A stretch of DNA of 64,000 bases from Apostichopus japonicus (taxonomy: Eukaryota; Echinodermata; Holothuroidea; Aspidochirotida; Stichopodidae), in contig NC_092565.1 in the NCBI RefSeq assembly GCF_037975245.1, positions 21,132,999-21,196,998 on the forward strand, in the 5' to 3' direction. Positions 33,040-43,627 of this stretch are shown one piece after another; position 1 is the stretch's first letter; each line of letters starts with the position of its first letter. The notes beneath the pieces are model-generated. The model saw only the letters and a program-made list of their open reading frames with translations. It was not told the DNA's origin and did no database searches. The position numbers and the translations under genes were made by a program.

Positions 33040-36000
33040 GATATTATACAAATAATGAACGGTTATGAGTGCAATAGTGCAAATATTTCATGAGTTGAAA
33101 GATGGAATGTTCCATTCAACGAGGCGCAGCCGAGTTGAATGGAACAAATTACATCTTTCAACGAATAATATTTGCACTATTGCACGAATGAAAACCATTC
33201 ATTATTTGTTTTATACAACACCTTCAAATTTGGATATAATTGGATGTAAAATGCACTCATGCAACAGATTGTTTTGAACAAACAGGTTTCTCTGCTCTCT
33301 TACCATTGAAACAAGTGCTATCAAAAAAGTATAACACATGGTTCTTTTCATAGAGTGCAATAGAGCGGATTTTGCATGCAATCGACGAGCAATTGACCAA
33401 TCGAATGGCCGGAATATAATAAGGTGTTGTATAAATCATAATGATCGATCAAAATGCTACTTTTCTACCTCTATTATGCGTACTTAGGTGACAGGCGTAT
33501 CAGCAAGGCGCTACAGTTCAAAAGAACATACTTCTTCCGAGGTCACTACGAAACGGCCAACAACAGAACCTACTTCGACTGAGGTCACTGCGACGCGGAC
33601 TACAACAGAACCTATTACGTCCGACGTCACTACGACGCGGACTACAACAGAACCTATTACGTCTGAGGCCACTACGACGCGGACTACAACAGAACCTATT
33701 ACGTCCGACGACACTACGACGCGGACTACAACAGAACCAACTACGTCCGATGTCACTACGACGCGGACTACAACAGAACCTACTACGTCCGAGGTCACTA
33801 CGACACAGACTACAACAGTACATACTACTGCTTTAATCCAGGCCACTACGACACAAACTACAACAGAACCTACTACAAGCATTACAAAGGTTGCCACAAC
33901 AAGTAATCCGACGCTAAAAGGCAAGTCTACGGGATATTTCCTGAAATGGGCAACTAACAATAAACGTTAAAAGATATTATATTGGAAAGGTTGTAAAAGG
34001 GTCTAAAAAGAATCTCAGTTGACGAGATCCATATACGGTAATCCTTCAGTCTTTGGCATCCAAAGACTGACTGCTAATACAAATATCACGAGTTGGGGGA
34101 GGAGAGGGTGATGAGTGGCAGTGGAGGGGATGGGGAGTGGGAGTACCCGTAGGGCATACAAGTAACTATGCTAACATTCCAGTACGAGTAAGCGAAAGCA
34201 CTGCAAATTTGGTAACATGTTGTTAGGTTCAATTAGTTCTTTGAAACAAAAGGACAACAGCTGTAGAGTGGTAGATTGAACCACCCCCCCCCTCCTCCTT
34301 CGCTTAAAGCTTTTTAAAATAACTTACTATCAAAATTATCAATATGAAATCTACATTTATTTCACATTGTTTTCGCTTCTTCCTTCCATATATATATTTA
34401 TCATTTTTCCTGAATAGATATGGTTGTTCCTACTACGGAAGGAATTCCCTCGGTAAAGTACGCAATAGACACTTGTTGGATGTATTATTTGTCCGCAAAA
34501 CTGGATGGTGTGTATTACATCAAGACAACGTCAGGTGATACGTTTGAAGCTTACTGTAGCGCCTCAGGTGGATGGACTGTAAGTAACACTACGCTTATTT
34601 GGAAGTTCATATGAATGTTTACCTTCCCCGAAACTCCACCCAACCCCCCCCCCACCCCCACCTCCTTCACTCACCGTGATTTTTTTCACTGTGGGGTCAT
34701 CAGACTAAAGGAAAATATATATTATTAGAACCACAATCATTTGGCGTCGGCGCGTCAGACGTTCTTTGCACCATCTGTGTCGGTGCTCAGTATATATTGC
34801 ATTGCAACCCCCCCCCCACCCTTCTCCCTTCCTTGTCTGTATGGTAACACTGAACTTCAATAGGAAAGAGAAAGATGCATTTATCCCCATTTGATGCGGT
34901 TCATTCAAACCTGCAAATCTGATGTTGTAAAATCTAACGTAGAGAGAGAATAATGTATATTTGGGACTATTCGTTAAAATTCTAAGCAATGAAGAGACTA
35001 CAAAGGCGTGAACATGAGTTTATGACTTTGGGGTCTTTGAGGCCGTTTAGCGTGGTTTGAGAGTCTTCCCCTTTAAAAATAATAAAACAAAAGTTGGTGT
35101 CCGTCAACGGATGCTTTCTAAGGGGCTGGTTTTTGGTAAGTTTGAAAAGGGGGGGGGATAACCCTCTCCACTACACCCCATCTAACCCTCTTGTAGATCG
35201 GCTCCTGTTTTTACGTAAGTATGGACTATGCATAGTAGTCCTCATTTCAAATGTTTCAAACGCAAACCACTTTTGCGCGCGTAACTTAATTGCCGGGCAA
35301 ATAGAGAGTGCGACACCACACCTGTTAACAAGAGTCTTATCAACAAACTAAAAGACCTGTAGGTGAAAAGAATAAATATTAATAGCTTTGATGTTTGATT
35401 GTTTGGTTCAGACTATAGAAGCCACATATGTCACATATTAATGGCTTTTGTTTAGGGCTTCGCGGTGTAAAATCAAAGGGGAGAAGTTGTGATTCGGCGT
35501 TCATTTAAACTTTAAAATTGTCTTAATCTCGAAACTTTTCTTTCGCCACCAGGTGATTCAAAGGAGACAAGACGATACGGTTTCTTTTAGCCGTAATTTT
35601 CAAGAATACAAGGATGGCTTTGGTGACCTCACTGGTAACTTTTGGTTGGGATTGGATAAAATCGCCTCATTATGTCCCAAAAGTGCACCGTGTCAGTTTA
35701 AAGTGACCATGAGTGACATGTCAAACGTGGAAAGGACAATCATATACAATGACTTCTCTGTGGATTCATCCTCGCAATATGCTATGGATACCGGTACAAT
35801 CGCGAGTCAAACTGCAGGTAAATATTGCTTTACTAATGGGTACCCGGTGCAGACCCAGGGGCGGTGTAGCCGATTGACCAGGGAAGGCATGTAATCCTCC
35901 ACCCCCCCACACTCACCAGTGCTTCCCTTCCCCTGTTGGTGACACCAAAGTGGCTTTTTATAGCAATTGTTTATTTAAAAAAAATAGAAGTGCCCATTAC

Positions 36001-36076
36001 TTGTTGAAATAGAAATGGTACTTTTGTAAAGAAATTGTTTCAGAAATTAAGAGCATTATTTAAAGGTGATCATTTA

Positions 36077-36164
<88 letters not shown>

Positions 36165-36243
36165 CCATCGCCATCGTCATCGTCGTCGTCTACGTCGTCG
36201 TCGTCGTCGTCGTAGTCATCATCGTCATCATCGTCATCATCGG

Positions 36244-36339
<96 letters not shown>

Positions 36340-36687
36340 TGTTATGTTATTATTTCACCTTCATTTTATTACTTTCACATCTTTTGTCACCGGAGAAATC
36401 CCTGATAATTCAAATCACCATTCTTTCATGCAGGTGATTCTATGCCGTCAGAAGCGTCGGTGCCATTTTCGACGTCTGATATGGATCTTGACACCTCGGG
36501 TATCAACTGCGCAAGCAAATTTGGTGGTGGTGGTTGGTGGTATACCGACTGCGGTTTAGCATCCCCGAATGGTCATTATTATAATGATGGTGAAAACGAT
36601 CCTGGACTTGACGGTATTATATGGGCAACTTGGAAAGGAGCGTCTTATTCACTGAAATCAATAGATCTCGCCGTACGTGTAATATAA
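32605..36687 (+). CDS. Secreted PAN/apple - Thr-rich - fibrinogen-domain protein, complete in 5 exons (475 aa)
   Basis: A lectin-like fibrinogen-related protein; invertebrate relatives bind carbohydrates or acetylated groups in immunity, but the ligand here is unknown. Exons: 32605-32919, 33488-33920, 34418-34578, 35553-35817, 36434-36687; phases close to 1428 bases. Exon 1 encodes a signal peptide (FYLAVLLISSVLS) and a PAN/apple-type Cys domain (CGRFCLGSETCSSFNF, then C.L). Exon 2 (residues about 106-249) is a Thr-rich 14-residue repeat region (TTTRTTTEP), probably O-glycosylated. Exons 3-5 encode a fibrinogen C-terminal domain: DGVYYI, GGWTVIQRRQD, YKDGFGDLTGNFWLGL, a DMDLD calcium-site-like segment, and GGWWYTDCGLASPNGHYY. 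The end RVI-stop fits the domain end. Exon 2 appears to use a GC donor (AAAAG|GCAAGT); a GT donor 17 bp upstream would also keep frame. Confidence 0.9.
32979..33034 (+). repeat. (AT)n microsatellite in intron 1 of the fibrinogen-domain gene
   Basis: A pure TA dinucleotide run of about 55 bases directly before the fold-back element at 33043. Confidence 0.97.
33043..33437. mobile_element. Fold-back MITE in intron 1 of the fibrinogen-domain gene
   Basis: GTGCAATAGTGCAAATATT (about 33069) and its inverse AATATTTGCACTATTGCAC (about 33167), with GTTGAAAGATG and GTTCCATTCAAC inverses between them, form a large imperfect hairpin around GGCGCAGCC. A further inverse pair, TTATACAACACCTT (about 33210) and AAGGTGTTGTATAA (33421-33434), lies on the right. 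The outer boundary is approximate. Confidence 0.75.
33545..33885 (+). repeat. 42-bp coding tandem repeat (Thr-rich 14-residue unit)
   Basis: About seven to eight units of 42 bases in frame within exon 2 encode VTTTRTTTEP(I/T)TS(D/E). Base-level similarity between units is high, suggesting recent expansion. The antisense strand is also open but is a shadow. Confidence 0.93.
36080..36340 (+). repeat. (CAT)n/(CGT)n microsatellite in the last intron of the fibrinogen-domain gene
   Basis: A run of CAT, then CGT-containing units, then about 30 pure CAT triplets, ending about 95 bp before exon 5. It gives a spurious poly-Ile/Val frame. Confidence 0.97.
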
Positions 36688-39135
36688 TTTACATAAATTC
36701 GTGTGACCGATTCGTTATAAACGTACTTTGATTTTAGTTATAAAAACGGGTTCTGTACTATCCCTCCTCCTCCCCACCCAACCAGCACCGTTAAAACGGG
36801 GGGGGGGTGTGCGTGTTTTTACCGCTCCAATCATTTCTAGTAGATGCATGACGAAAGCAATAGAGACCTTAATTTGAATAGTTTGATTCAAATTATCCAA
36901 AACAGCCACCTGTGTGTAATAGAATTTTTTTGTATCAAAGTCATATACACATCGTGCAGCAGAAAAAAATGTTACATTGTTTACAATAATTGAGCTGTTC
37001 GTTTTCCTAAATAATCGATACAGCCATCTTTTGTTACCTCAATTCATACATTGGTCAGGACAATATTTGTTTTAATAATTTTCTACAATCTAACGTCTTA
37101 TTTTTAAAGGGGGGGGGGGGTGGGGGCATTAGAGCAGAATTTTGAAACAGAACTCCCTGATTCAAGCTACGTTTTGTGTTGGATTGTACATTTCTCGAAA
37201 TTCTTTTATACAAAATACTTTTTGGTGATATTTTGTTAAAGCATCTTGAAACATCAGAAATGAATGATGTCATTATGGTCATTGAACTGAAATTGATTTT
37301 TCTTTTTCTTTACAATATTGTAAAATCACTTGTTAAGAGAAGAATATATATACATATACTTATATGTATATTATACTTACAGACTATATATATATATATA
37401 TATATTGTTGAAATTCTGAATAGAGAGAACATTGACCAGAGAAGGTATGAGCATATATTCTAAATGTATCACATTGCATGGACAAATGAACAAGAAGATC
37501 ATAATAAGACCAAGCTATTGAAGATCTACCGTGAGGAAGCCCCCCCCCCCCTCTCCCTAATGTGATCCAGCTTCCTGGAATAATGGAAGGTTAAGCCAGC
37601 CTCAAAATAGGTTACATTCAATCAACCATATCTCGATTCCGGAACAAGATACCGAGGGTTTTCTTTCGACTATAACAGTGTGCAGTGCTCCATAGTGTGT
37701 CACACTAGCATATCCGTTTAACGAGCTTCGTATTATGTAAGGTACAACAATATACAAACCATCAAATTTGCTGAAATTTAACAAACCGTATGTCTATACC
37801 CTGAAGTTGAAGTCACGGTAGATCATTCTTTCATCTCGATATATTGATTATTTATTTATTGATTGATTTTTCGTTGTTGCTAACTTATAATTTTCTCGGA
37901 ATTTATGTATATTTATATGAATTATTTTACGACAATGATAATGACTTTAAAAAAATATATATATAGTAGTAATAAATATTTATTTCCTAATTTAAATAAC
38001 GTTCCACGTTCTTCTTTACAGTGACTGAACTAAGTTTATTTTTAATTTCTTTAGATAAACATCTCCAGGGAAACTTAACAACACATATATATAGTCACGA
38101 CATTGTCCTTTTCAATGAGATTCGCTTACGTAAAAATTCAAATAAAGAAAAGTGAATGTTTTTTATCGTTCGTCCTATGAAGGTGAAAGTAATAGTAGCA
38201 ACTAAAATTCGTAAATGCGAATGTTACTATTCGCATAAAATAAAAAAGGAACCAGCGTTTTTCAAAGACTTGAAGGTTTTTAAAGGTTATAATACATTAA
38301 TACACCAAGCTATAGCAAGACAAATTCTGAGGAACGGATTGAAGACTTCTGGATTTATTTCATACTATTCATATTAGCTGATACGTTACTTTGATCAAAT
38401 ACAATGTTTACATGATGGAAACCTTTATCACACTTCGCGCATATGTATTTCTTACAATTAAACGGTATTTTCCTATGCACTGCTATTTCGGTACTAATTT
38501 CGATATATCGTAACTTGTGTCCGGGGCTCCCTCTTGTGAAAGATCCTGGGTGCGCCACTGAACAGGTAACATGGCAGAGCCCTTTGTAACACATAAACTG
38601 AGGGAAATGTGTCCCCCGCCCCCAGTTGAACAATTTGGCCAAGCAGTGTGATCCCCCCGCCCCCAAAGAGTAAAGATATTGAGTTTTACAACAATGAATA
38701 ATTTTGATTTGTTAGCAAAACTATGTCAAAATTTCCATTTCATATTTTTCCCAAATTTTGCTGTGTCCGTGGAAAGTCTAGAAATAACTATAAGTCTCTA
38801 AATTTTCTCAATAATTCTCGGTGGTATTTGTAGATTTCTCGAAAACAATTGCTCATTTCTTCACAAGATAAATAAAAGACACTCAATTCGATTTCATATA
38901 ATTAGGAGTATAGTTGTTATGTGTTTTGTAAGTATAAACATATATATGATTAGTGAATTTTTCATTATCAACTAACAATAAATGAAACCCCTCAAGCCTT
39001 TCTCTCTAAGTCCTGCCATCTCCATTAACAAGCAAGATTTTCATCTTAATTACCGTTTTCTAAATAAAAAGGGATTTTGCTTACCAAAACAAAACTGGGC
39101 AACGTGCGTCACTGACGTAATCATATGGTAGAACT
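36688..39135. other. Intergenic, no gene seen
   Basis: AT-rich with short (TA)n at 37385-37403 and poly-G/C tracts. GGTGCGCCACTG near 38549 looks like the right end of another CAGTGGCG-type element. GTAGAACT at 39128-39135 is the left target duplication of the next element. Confidence 0.45.
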
Positions 39136-39204
39136 CATAGGCGTACGGGACCATTTCAGTTTGGGGGGGGCAGAACTTTTTGTGCCCAAAAGTTCCCGTG
39201 ACAC

Positions 39205-39305
39205 TATCTAAGCGGAGCGCCACCATCGGTTGGCGCGTAGCGTACAAGAAAATTTTTGGCACACAATGCCTCTCAGATTGCCGGAAACGGCACTTCTGAG
39301 GCCTT
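39205..39305 (+). repeat. GC-rich subterminal block, copy 1
   Basis: It contains GCGGAGCGCCACCATCGG, TTGGCGCGTAGCGTAC and a later GCCGGAAACGGC. The same order recurs at 43035-43125 inside the smaller hAT-like element, so the two element families share this block. Confidence 0.75.
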
Positions 39306-39649
39306 GCAAGTTGCATCTAAACATTCTTTATTTTATAATCTCACGTTTTAGAAATTTACACTTCCCCAAAAATTTGGTAAATTAGAAGAAGAAAAAATGG
39401 TAACATCACTTTGAAGGGGAAAAATGGGACAGTATATTTTGTAAGCTCCTATATTTAGTTACCTTATTATTATTTTAACACAGTACTCAGCTACCTCCAG
39501 AAAAACCAGAAGACTACGTCCTCCCACTCGTTCGTATGATCATATGAGTTCCACTACGGTGCTACTATGATGATTTACGTCAATTATGGCAACTGCGTAC
39601 GAAAGATGCCCTCCCATAAAACCCATCCAAATGTATACAATGTGCAAAT

Positions 39650-39905
39650 TGCATTGTGTCTGTACACAGTGTATAGATGCAGAGTACTGTTTGATACAGT
39701 AAACACAGTAGGTAATAACGAACCAATATTAATTACATACCAAAATAAAAATTGGACCAGTGGCTGTTTAAGGCATAGCGTGGGGTTTATTCTGCATTGT
39801 ACAGGTGCAGAGTACTGTGTGATACAGTACACATAGTAGGTAAAATTGAACCAACATTACATACTACATACAAAATTGGACCAGTGGCTGTTTAAGGCCT
39901 AGTCT
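39650..39905 (+). repeat. Tandem duplication of about 125 bp, two copies
   Basis: GCAGAGTACTGT, GATACAGTA, CACA(G/T)AGTAGGTAA and TTGGACCAGTGGCTGTTTAA occur in the same order twice (about 39678-39775 and 39808-39900). Both strands are open here, but no protein family is recognised. Confidence 0.8.
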
Positions 39906-40513
39906 GGGCTATATTCTGGTGGGCCTCTAACATGGGGTTATGGCAAAATCTCAATTAACCAATGTATACAGGACAGAATTTGGAAAATGTAGTAGGTGGA
40001 TGGCTACCTTTATTTTCACTAATTTCTTATCCCAGGGAGAGAAATTGTTTTGCTGCTCATGAATAATTCATTGGTGTAACTTACAAAAAATGCAACATCC
40101 ATTACTCATTAGGCTAATCCTGTAATGCATCATTATGTTTGGGGAGTACAGCTGCTGCCAGAATTAGTTTACTTGTGACACTGATTTCATACGCTATTAC
40201 CCTTCAATTTAAGTCTTTAGTAGTATTTTTACTACGATTTGAATCTACACAGTAGGCCTAGACAGTTTCTGTTACTCTCGGCATCCCATACTTTTCGCTG
40301 ATCAGTTTCCGCACACAAATATCAGGTGCAGAAATAACTTTTATTTTTCACCTGTAAACATGTACATTGTATGTTCGTCTGCAATTTTAGGAAACCAAAT
40401 CCGAGATGATGAAAATAATCTGGGAAAGTATTAGAGAAAGTCCCTTCCCAACTTTACTGTCCCATGACTTCTTCAGTGCCACCTCAATTTTATTAGGCCT
40501 AACATAACAGGAG

Positions 40514-41218
40514 GTCTCTGTTGAAAGAGACCTAGGTATCTACATTGACTCATCTCTGCAACCTTCTAAACATTGTCTTGAAGCTGCTAAAAGAGGTAAT
40601 AGGGTTTAAGGTATGATCAAGAGGAACTTCAGTTTTCTGAAAGAGGACATCGTAGTAAGGCTTTATATAGCAGTTGGTTAGGCCTCATCTGAAATATGCT
40701 GTGCAGGCTTGGAACCCATATTTTGTTAAGGATAAGGAAGTACTTGAAAAGGTCCAGAGGAGAGCTACTAGAATGATTAGTTCCTTAAAGAGTGTTCCTT
40801 AGTATAGGCGGTTACAATTGTTGAATCTCACCACACTGGAGCTTAGGAGGTTACGTGGGGAATTGATTCAGGTTTTCAAGATAGTGTATGGTTTTGACAA
40901 TTTATCCTTTACCGACTTTTTCATGTTAATAGTAGTTGTACCAGAGGTCATTGTCTTAAACTCCAAAAGTCACAAAGTAGGATTAATATTCGGCATAACT
41001 TTTTTTCTAATAGGGTTGTAAATGAGTGGAACCGTTTGCCTGCGAAAGTTGTACTTGCAAGTAATTTCAATGGGTTTAAGAATGCTTTGGACAAGCACTT
41101 TTTGCATTGTAATCGGGTCTGAGGGTTTGTGTCTTCAGTATTTTTCTCTCTCCTATAGGGTCCTTGATGGGGACTTGAGTGTCCCTCCTGATCCCTTTTT
41201 TCTACTAAACTAAACTAT
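40514..41218 (+). mobile_element. 5'-truncated LINE: end of reverse transcriptase and 3' tail
   Basis: In shifting frames the sequence encodes DLGIYIDSSLQPSKHC, RPHLKYAVQAWNPYFVKD, VLEKVQRRATRMI and VVNEWNRLPAKVV, which are the typical C-terminal segments of CR1/Jockey-type LINE reverse transcriptases. Stops and frameshifts break it. It ends with TCTACTAAACTAAACTA, as does the copy at 28675. Confidence 0.88.
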
Positions 41219-42621
41219 ATTGTTAGGCATAGTCTACATCAGGTTTACCACTGCCGTAATCAAGATTCAAATCATGCAATTAAAAAAAAAGGTTATACAC
41301 ATATATATTTGTAGGCTACCTAACGTTAGGCTATTTTGCTAGGTGTACACGATGCACCCCAAACCAATCTTAGCTAGGTTTTGCGTAACTGCCACTGAGC
41401 TTATTACTTTTAATTTTTAGAGTTAGAACTTACTGTTCATAGCCTAGGCAGTAACACTAACAGGTACAAGTAACATGCTGAGTAGGCCTATGACCAAGAA
41501 TTAGTTACCGGGGTACGTGCCTAGCATAAATTGTGACAGTGGTCCATTTATATTCATTCATAACCCAATGTTTTCAAATGGGGTGACAAACAAAATTTTT
41601 ATAAGGCGATTCTGGTCAGAGCAATTGTCTCAGTTCCGCCCAAAACATTTTAGGAGACGAACTGGTTGCCATGTAGCTTAGCCTATGCCACATTGCAATG
41701 TAAGGTTAACGTTATGTCTTACTACGTAACGCTACGGCTAGGCTACTTTCGTGAATCTCGCACGGTATTGAGAACAACTTGTGCCTTAAATTCCAGACCC
41801 CGATAGGCCAAGATATCGTGATTTAAGCAAAACTGCTTTCGTCCCGCAGAGCCACTTCTTTTCTTAACCTACGCCTAACATTCAAGCGAAATACTTCAAG
41901 AATGTATAAGAAATATTAGTGAGAGTTTACATCAAGTAGTTTTACCGAATATCGAAAGGTATAGTATGTATAGTATCGTTGATGCAGTACTATTGCTGTC
42001 TGTTGATGGTTCGTATATGACATACGACATTACGTACACAACAAAGTCAACTCGGCAATGAATTATACGTGATGCATACGCACAGAAGCGTTTTCTGTGG
42101 CCATGGCTCCGTGCCAAACTTTTTGGTTTGACGTCATCATTTTTCTACAACTCGTAGTCTTAGCCAAAAAATGATGTAAACTGCAGTCATTTTCTTTACA
42201 TTTAGATCCAATTACGACAAATAATTAGTATCTGGAGTATAATATATACGTAAAACTGAAGTTTATATGTTATTAAACTTCATTTTTTGACACTGCTCTT
42301 AGGATTCAGTAAATTCGACATTGTGACATAATGTACAGATAAACGAAACGGCGTGGAATTCTGTCCCCCTCCAGAGCTGTGACCCACATCTAAGCTCGAG
42401 AATACTCTCTCGCAAAAACATACATTGTTCAACGACACGTAGGCGGGATAATGTCGCTGTGTCGGGTGAGACTGCAATTTGTCTCACAAAAAAGTATAAA
42501 ATATAACAAAGAATATGATGAACCTGTACTTCTAGGCTTGTAGGCAGCCCCCCCCCCCGCCCCAACAATCCATGAAAAAGAAAATGTTTCTTATATACAC
42601 TCATGTCGGGGATGTCCAGGT

Positions 42622-43253
42622 CAAGGGCGGCGGAAGCACTTTTAATCTGGGGGGGGGGGCACCGACATCAAAGGGCACTTTGCAGAAAATCGATTGGACT
42701 GATGCAGCCTTATATTTAGTACCCTTTATAACTCTTATTGTATTATCTTATTTGTGTATACACATCACTCCATCAACGCCCCCCCCCCCTAAAGGAAATA
42801 TGCATACTAGCACTGCAATATCCAATGCGCAAATTGGGAAACAAGGAACAAGTTTTCTTTTGAGACAAAATGAAGTGAAATCATGCTAGTTGCTAATGTA
42901 GGAATCTTCCGAATTAGATTTTTTCCTTGTTAATATCTTAACAAATTTTTTCCATTCGAAATAGCTTTGAGTTTGACCCACAGAAATTCATTAAAAGTCA
43001 CGGGCTTAGCCAGGATTTGCAAAGTTGTATGTACGACTATCTGAGCGGAGCGCCACCATCGGTTGGCGCGGAGCGTACTGGAATTTTTTTTCAGATGGCC
43101 GGAAACGGCCCTTCCCGAGTGTTCATTCTGGTTCCCTGGCCTCTTGCTAACTTGAGGCACCTCAATTTTTATGTAGAAAAAGGCACATTTTTAACCTGAG
43201 GAAAAAAGGGGGCACGCGCCCCTGTGCCCCCCCCCCCGGTTCCGCCGCCCTTG
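42622..43253. mobile_element. 632-bp hAT-like MITE with perfect 8-bp duplication
   Basis: The ends CAAGGGCGGCGGAAG and TTCCGCCGCCCTTG are inverses, and GTCCAGGT borders both sides (42614-42621 and 43254-43261). G and C runs lie just inside. It contains the GC-rich block shared with 39205-39305. Confidence 0.9.
43035..43125 (+). repeat. GC-rich subterminal block, copy 2
   Basis: GCGGAGCGCCACCATCGG, TTGGCGCGGAGCGTAC and GCCGGAAACGGC occur in the same order as at 39205-39305. Confidence 0.75.
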
Positions 43254-43454
43254 GTCCAGGTATAGCCTACAATTGACTAGTTAGAAAAAAATTGATCGTG
43301 CAAAAAGCGTGGTAGCCCAGATGAACTGCGCTTACGGTGGTGTTACACGGAAATATTCGGGCATCATGATGCTAAATAAAGAAAATCATGGAATTGTCGG
43401 GCAAAAATTTGAAAAAAAATTCGGGCAAGCTACTGCATATTTATATAAATATAT

Positions 43455-43558
43455 GAAATTCGGGCAAAAGTCCTGAAAAATTCGGGCAGCCTAAGAGGAG
43501 AATTTTTTTTTTCTCCTCTTAGGCTGCCCGAATTTTTCAGGACTTTTGCCCGAATTTC
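43455..43558. repeat. Perfect inverted repeat: 48-bp arms, 8-T loop
   Basis: 43455-43502 and 43511-43558 are exact reverse complements with only eight T between them. The arms contain ATTCGGGCA motifs that also occur singly upstream (43354-43440). It lies near the right end of the 4.5-kb element. Confidence 0.97.
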
Positions 43559-43627
43559 TTGTCCTCTGGAAATTTAGGGGGGCAGTCTGCCCCCCTGCCC
43601 CCCGCCTAGTACGCCTATGGTAGAACT

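Larger units (their letters stand above)
39136..43619. mobile_element. 4.5-kb hAT-like element, composite, with 8-bp target duplication
   Basis: The left end CATAGGCGTACGGGACC and right end GTACGCCTATG are inverses over about 11 bp, each followed inward by long G or C runs. GTAGAACT borders both sides (39128-39135 and 43620-43627). Nested inside are a LINE fragment (40514-41218) and a second hAT-like element (42622-43253). No transposase frame of useful length was found, so it may be an old or non-autonomous element enlarged by nested insertions. Confidence 0.7.

Noticed and set aside
33511-33960. Antisense 149-codon frame rich in Val
   Set aside because: Mirror of the Thr-rich coding repeat of the lectin gene.
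36035-36559. 174-codon frame rich in Ile and Val
   Set aside because: It arises from the (CAT)n/(CGT)n microsatellite and overlaps exon 5 of the lectin gene in another frame.
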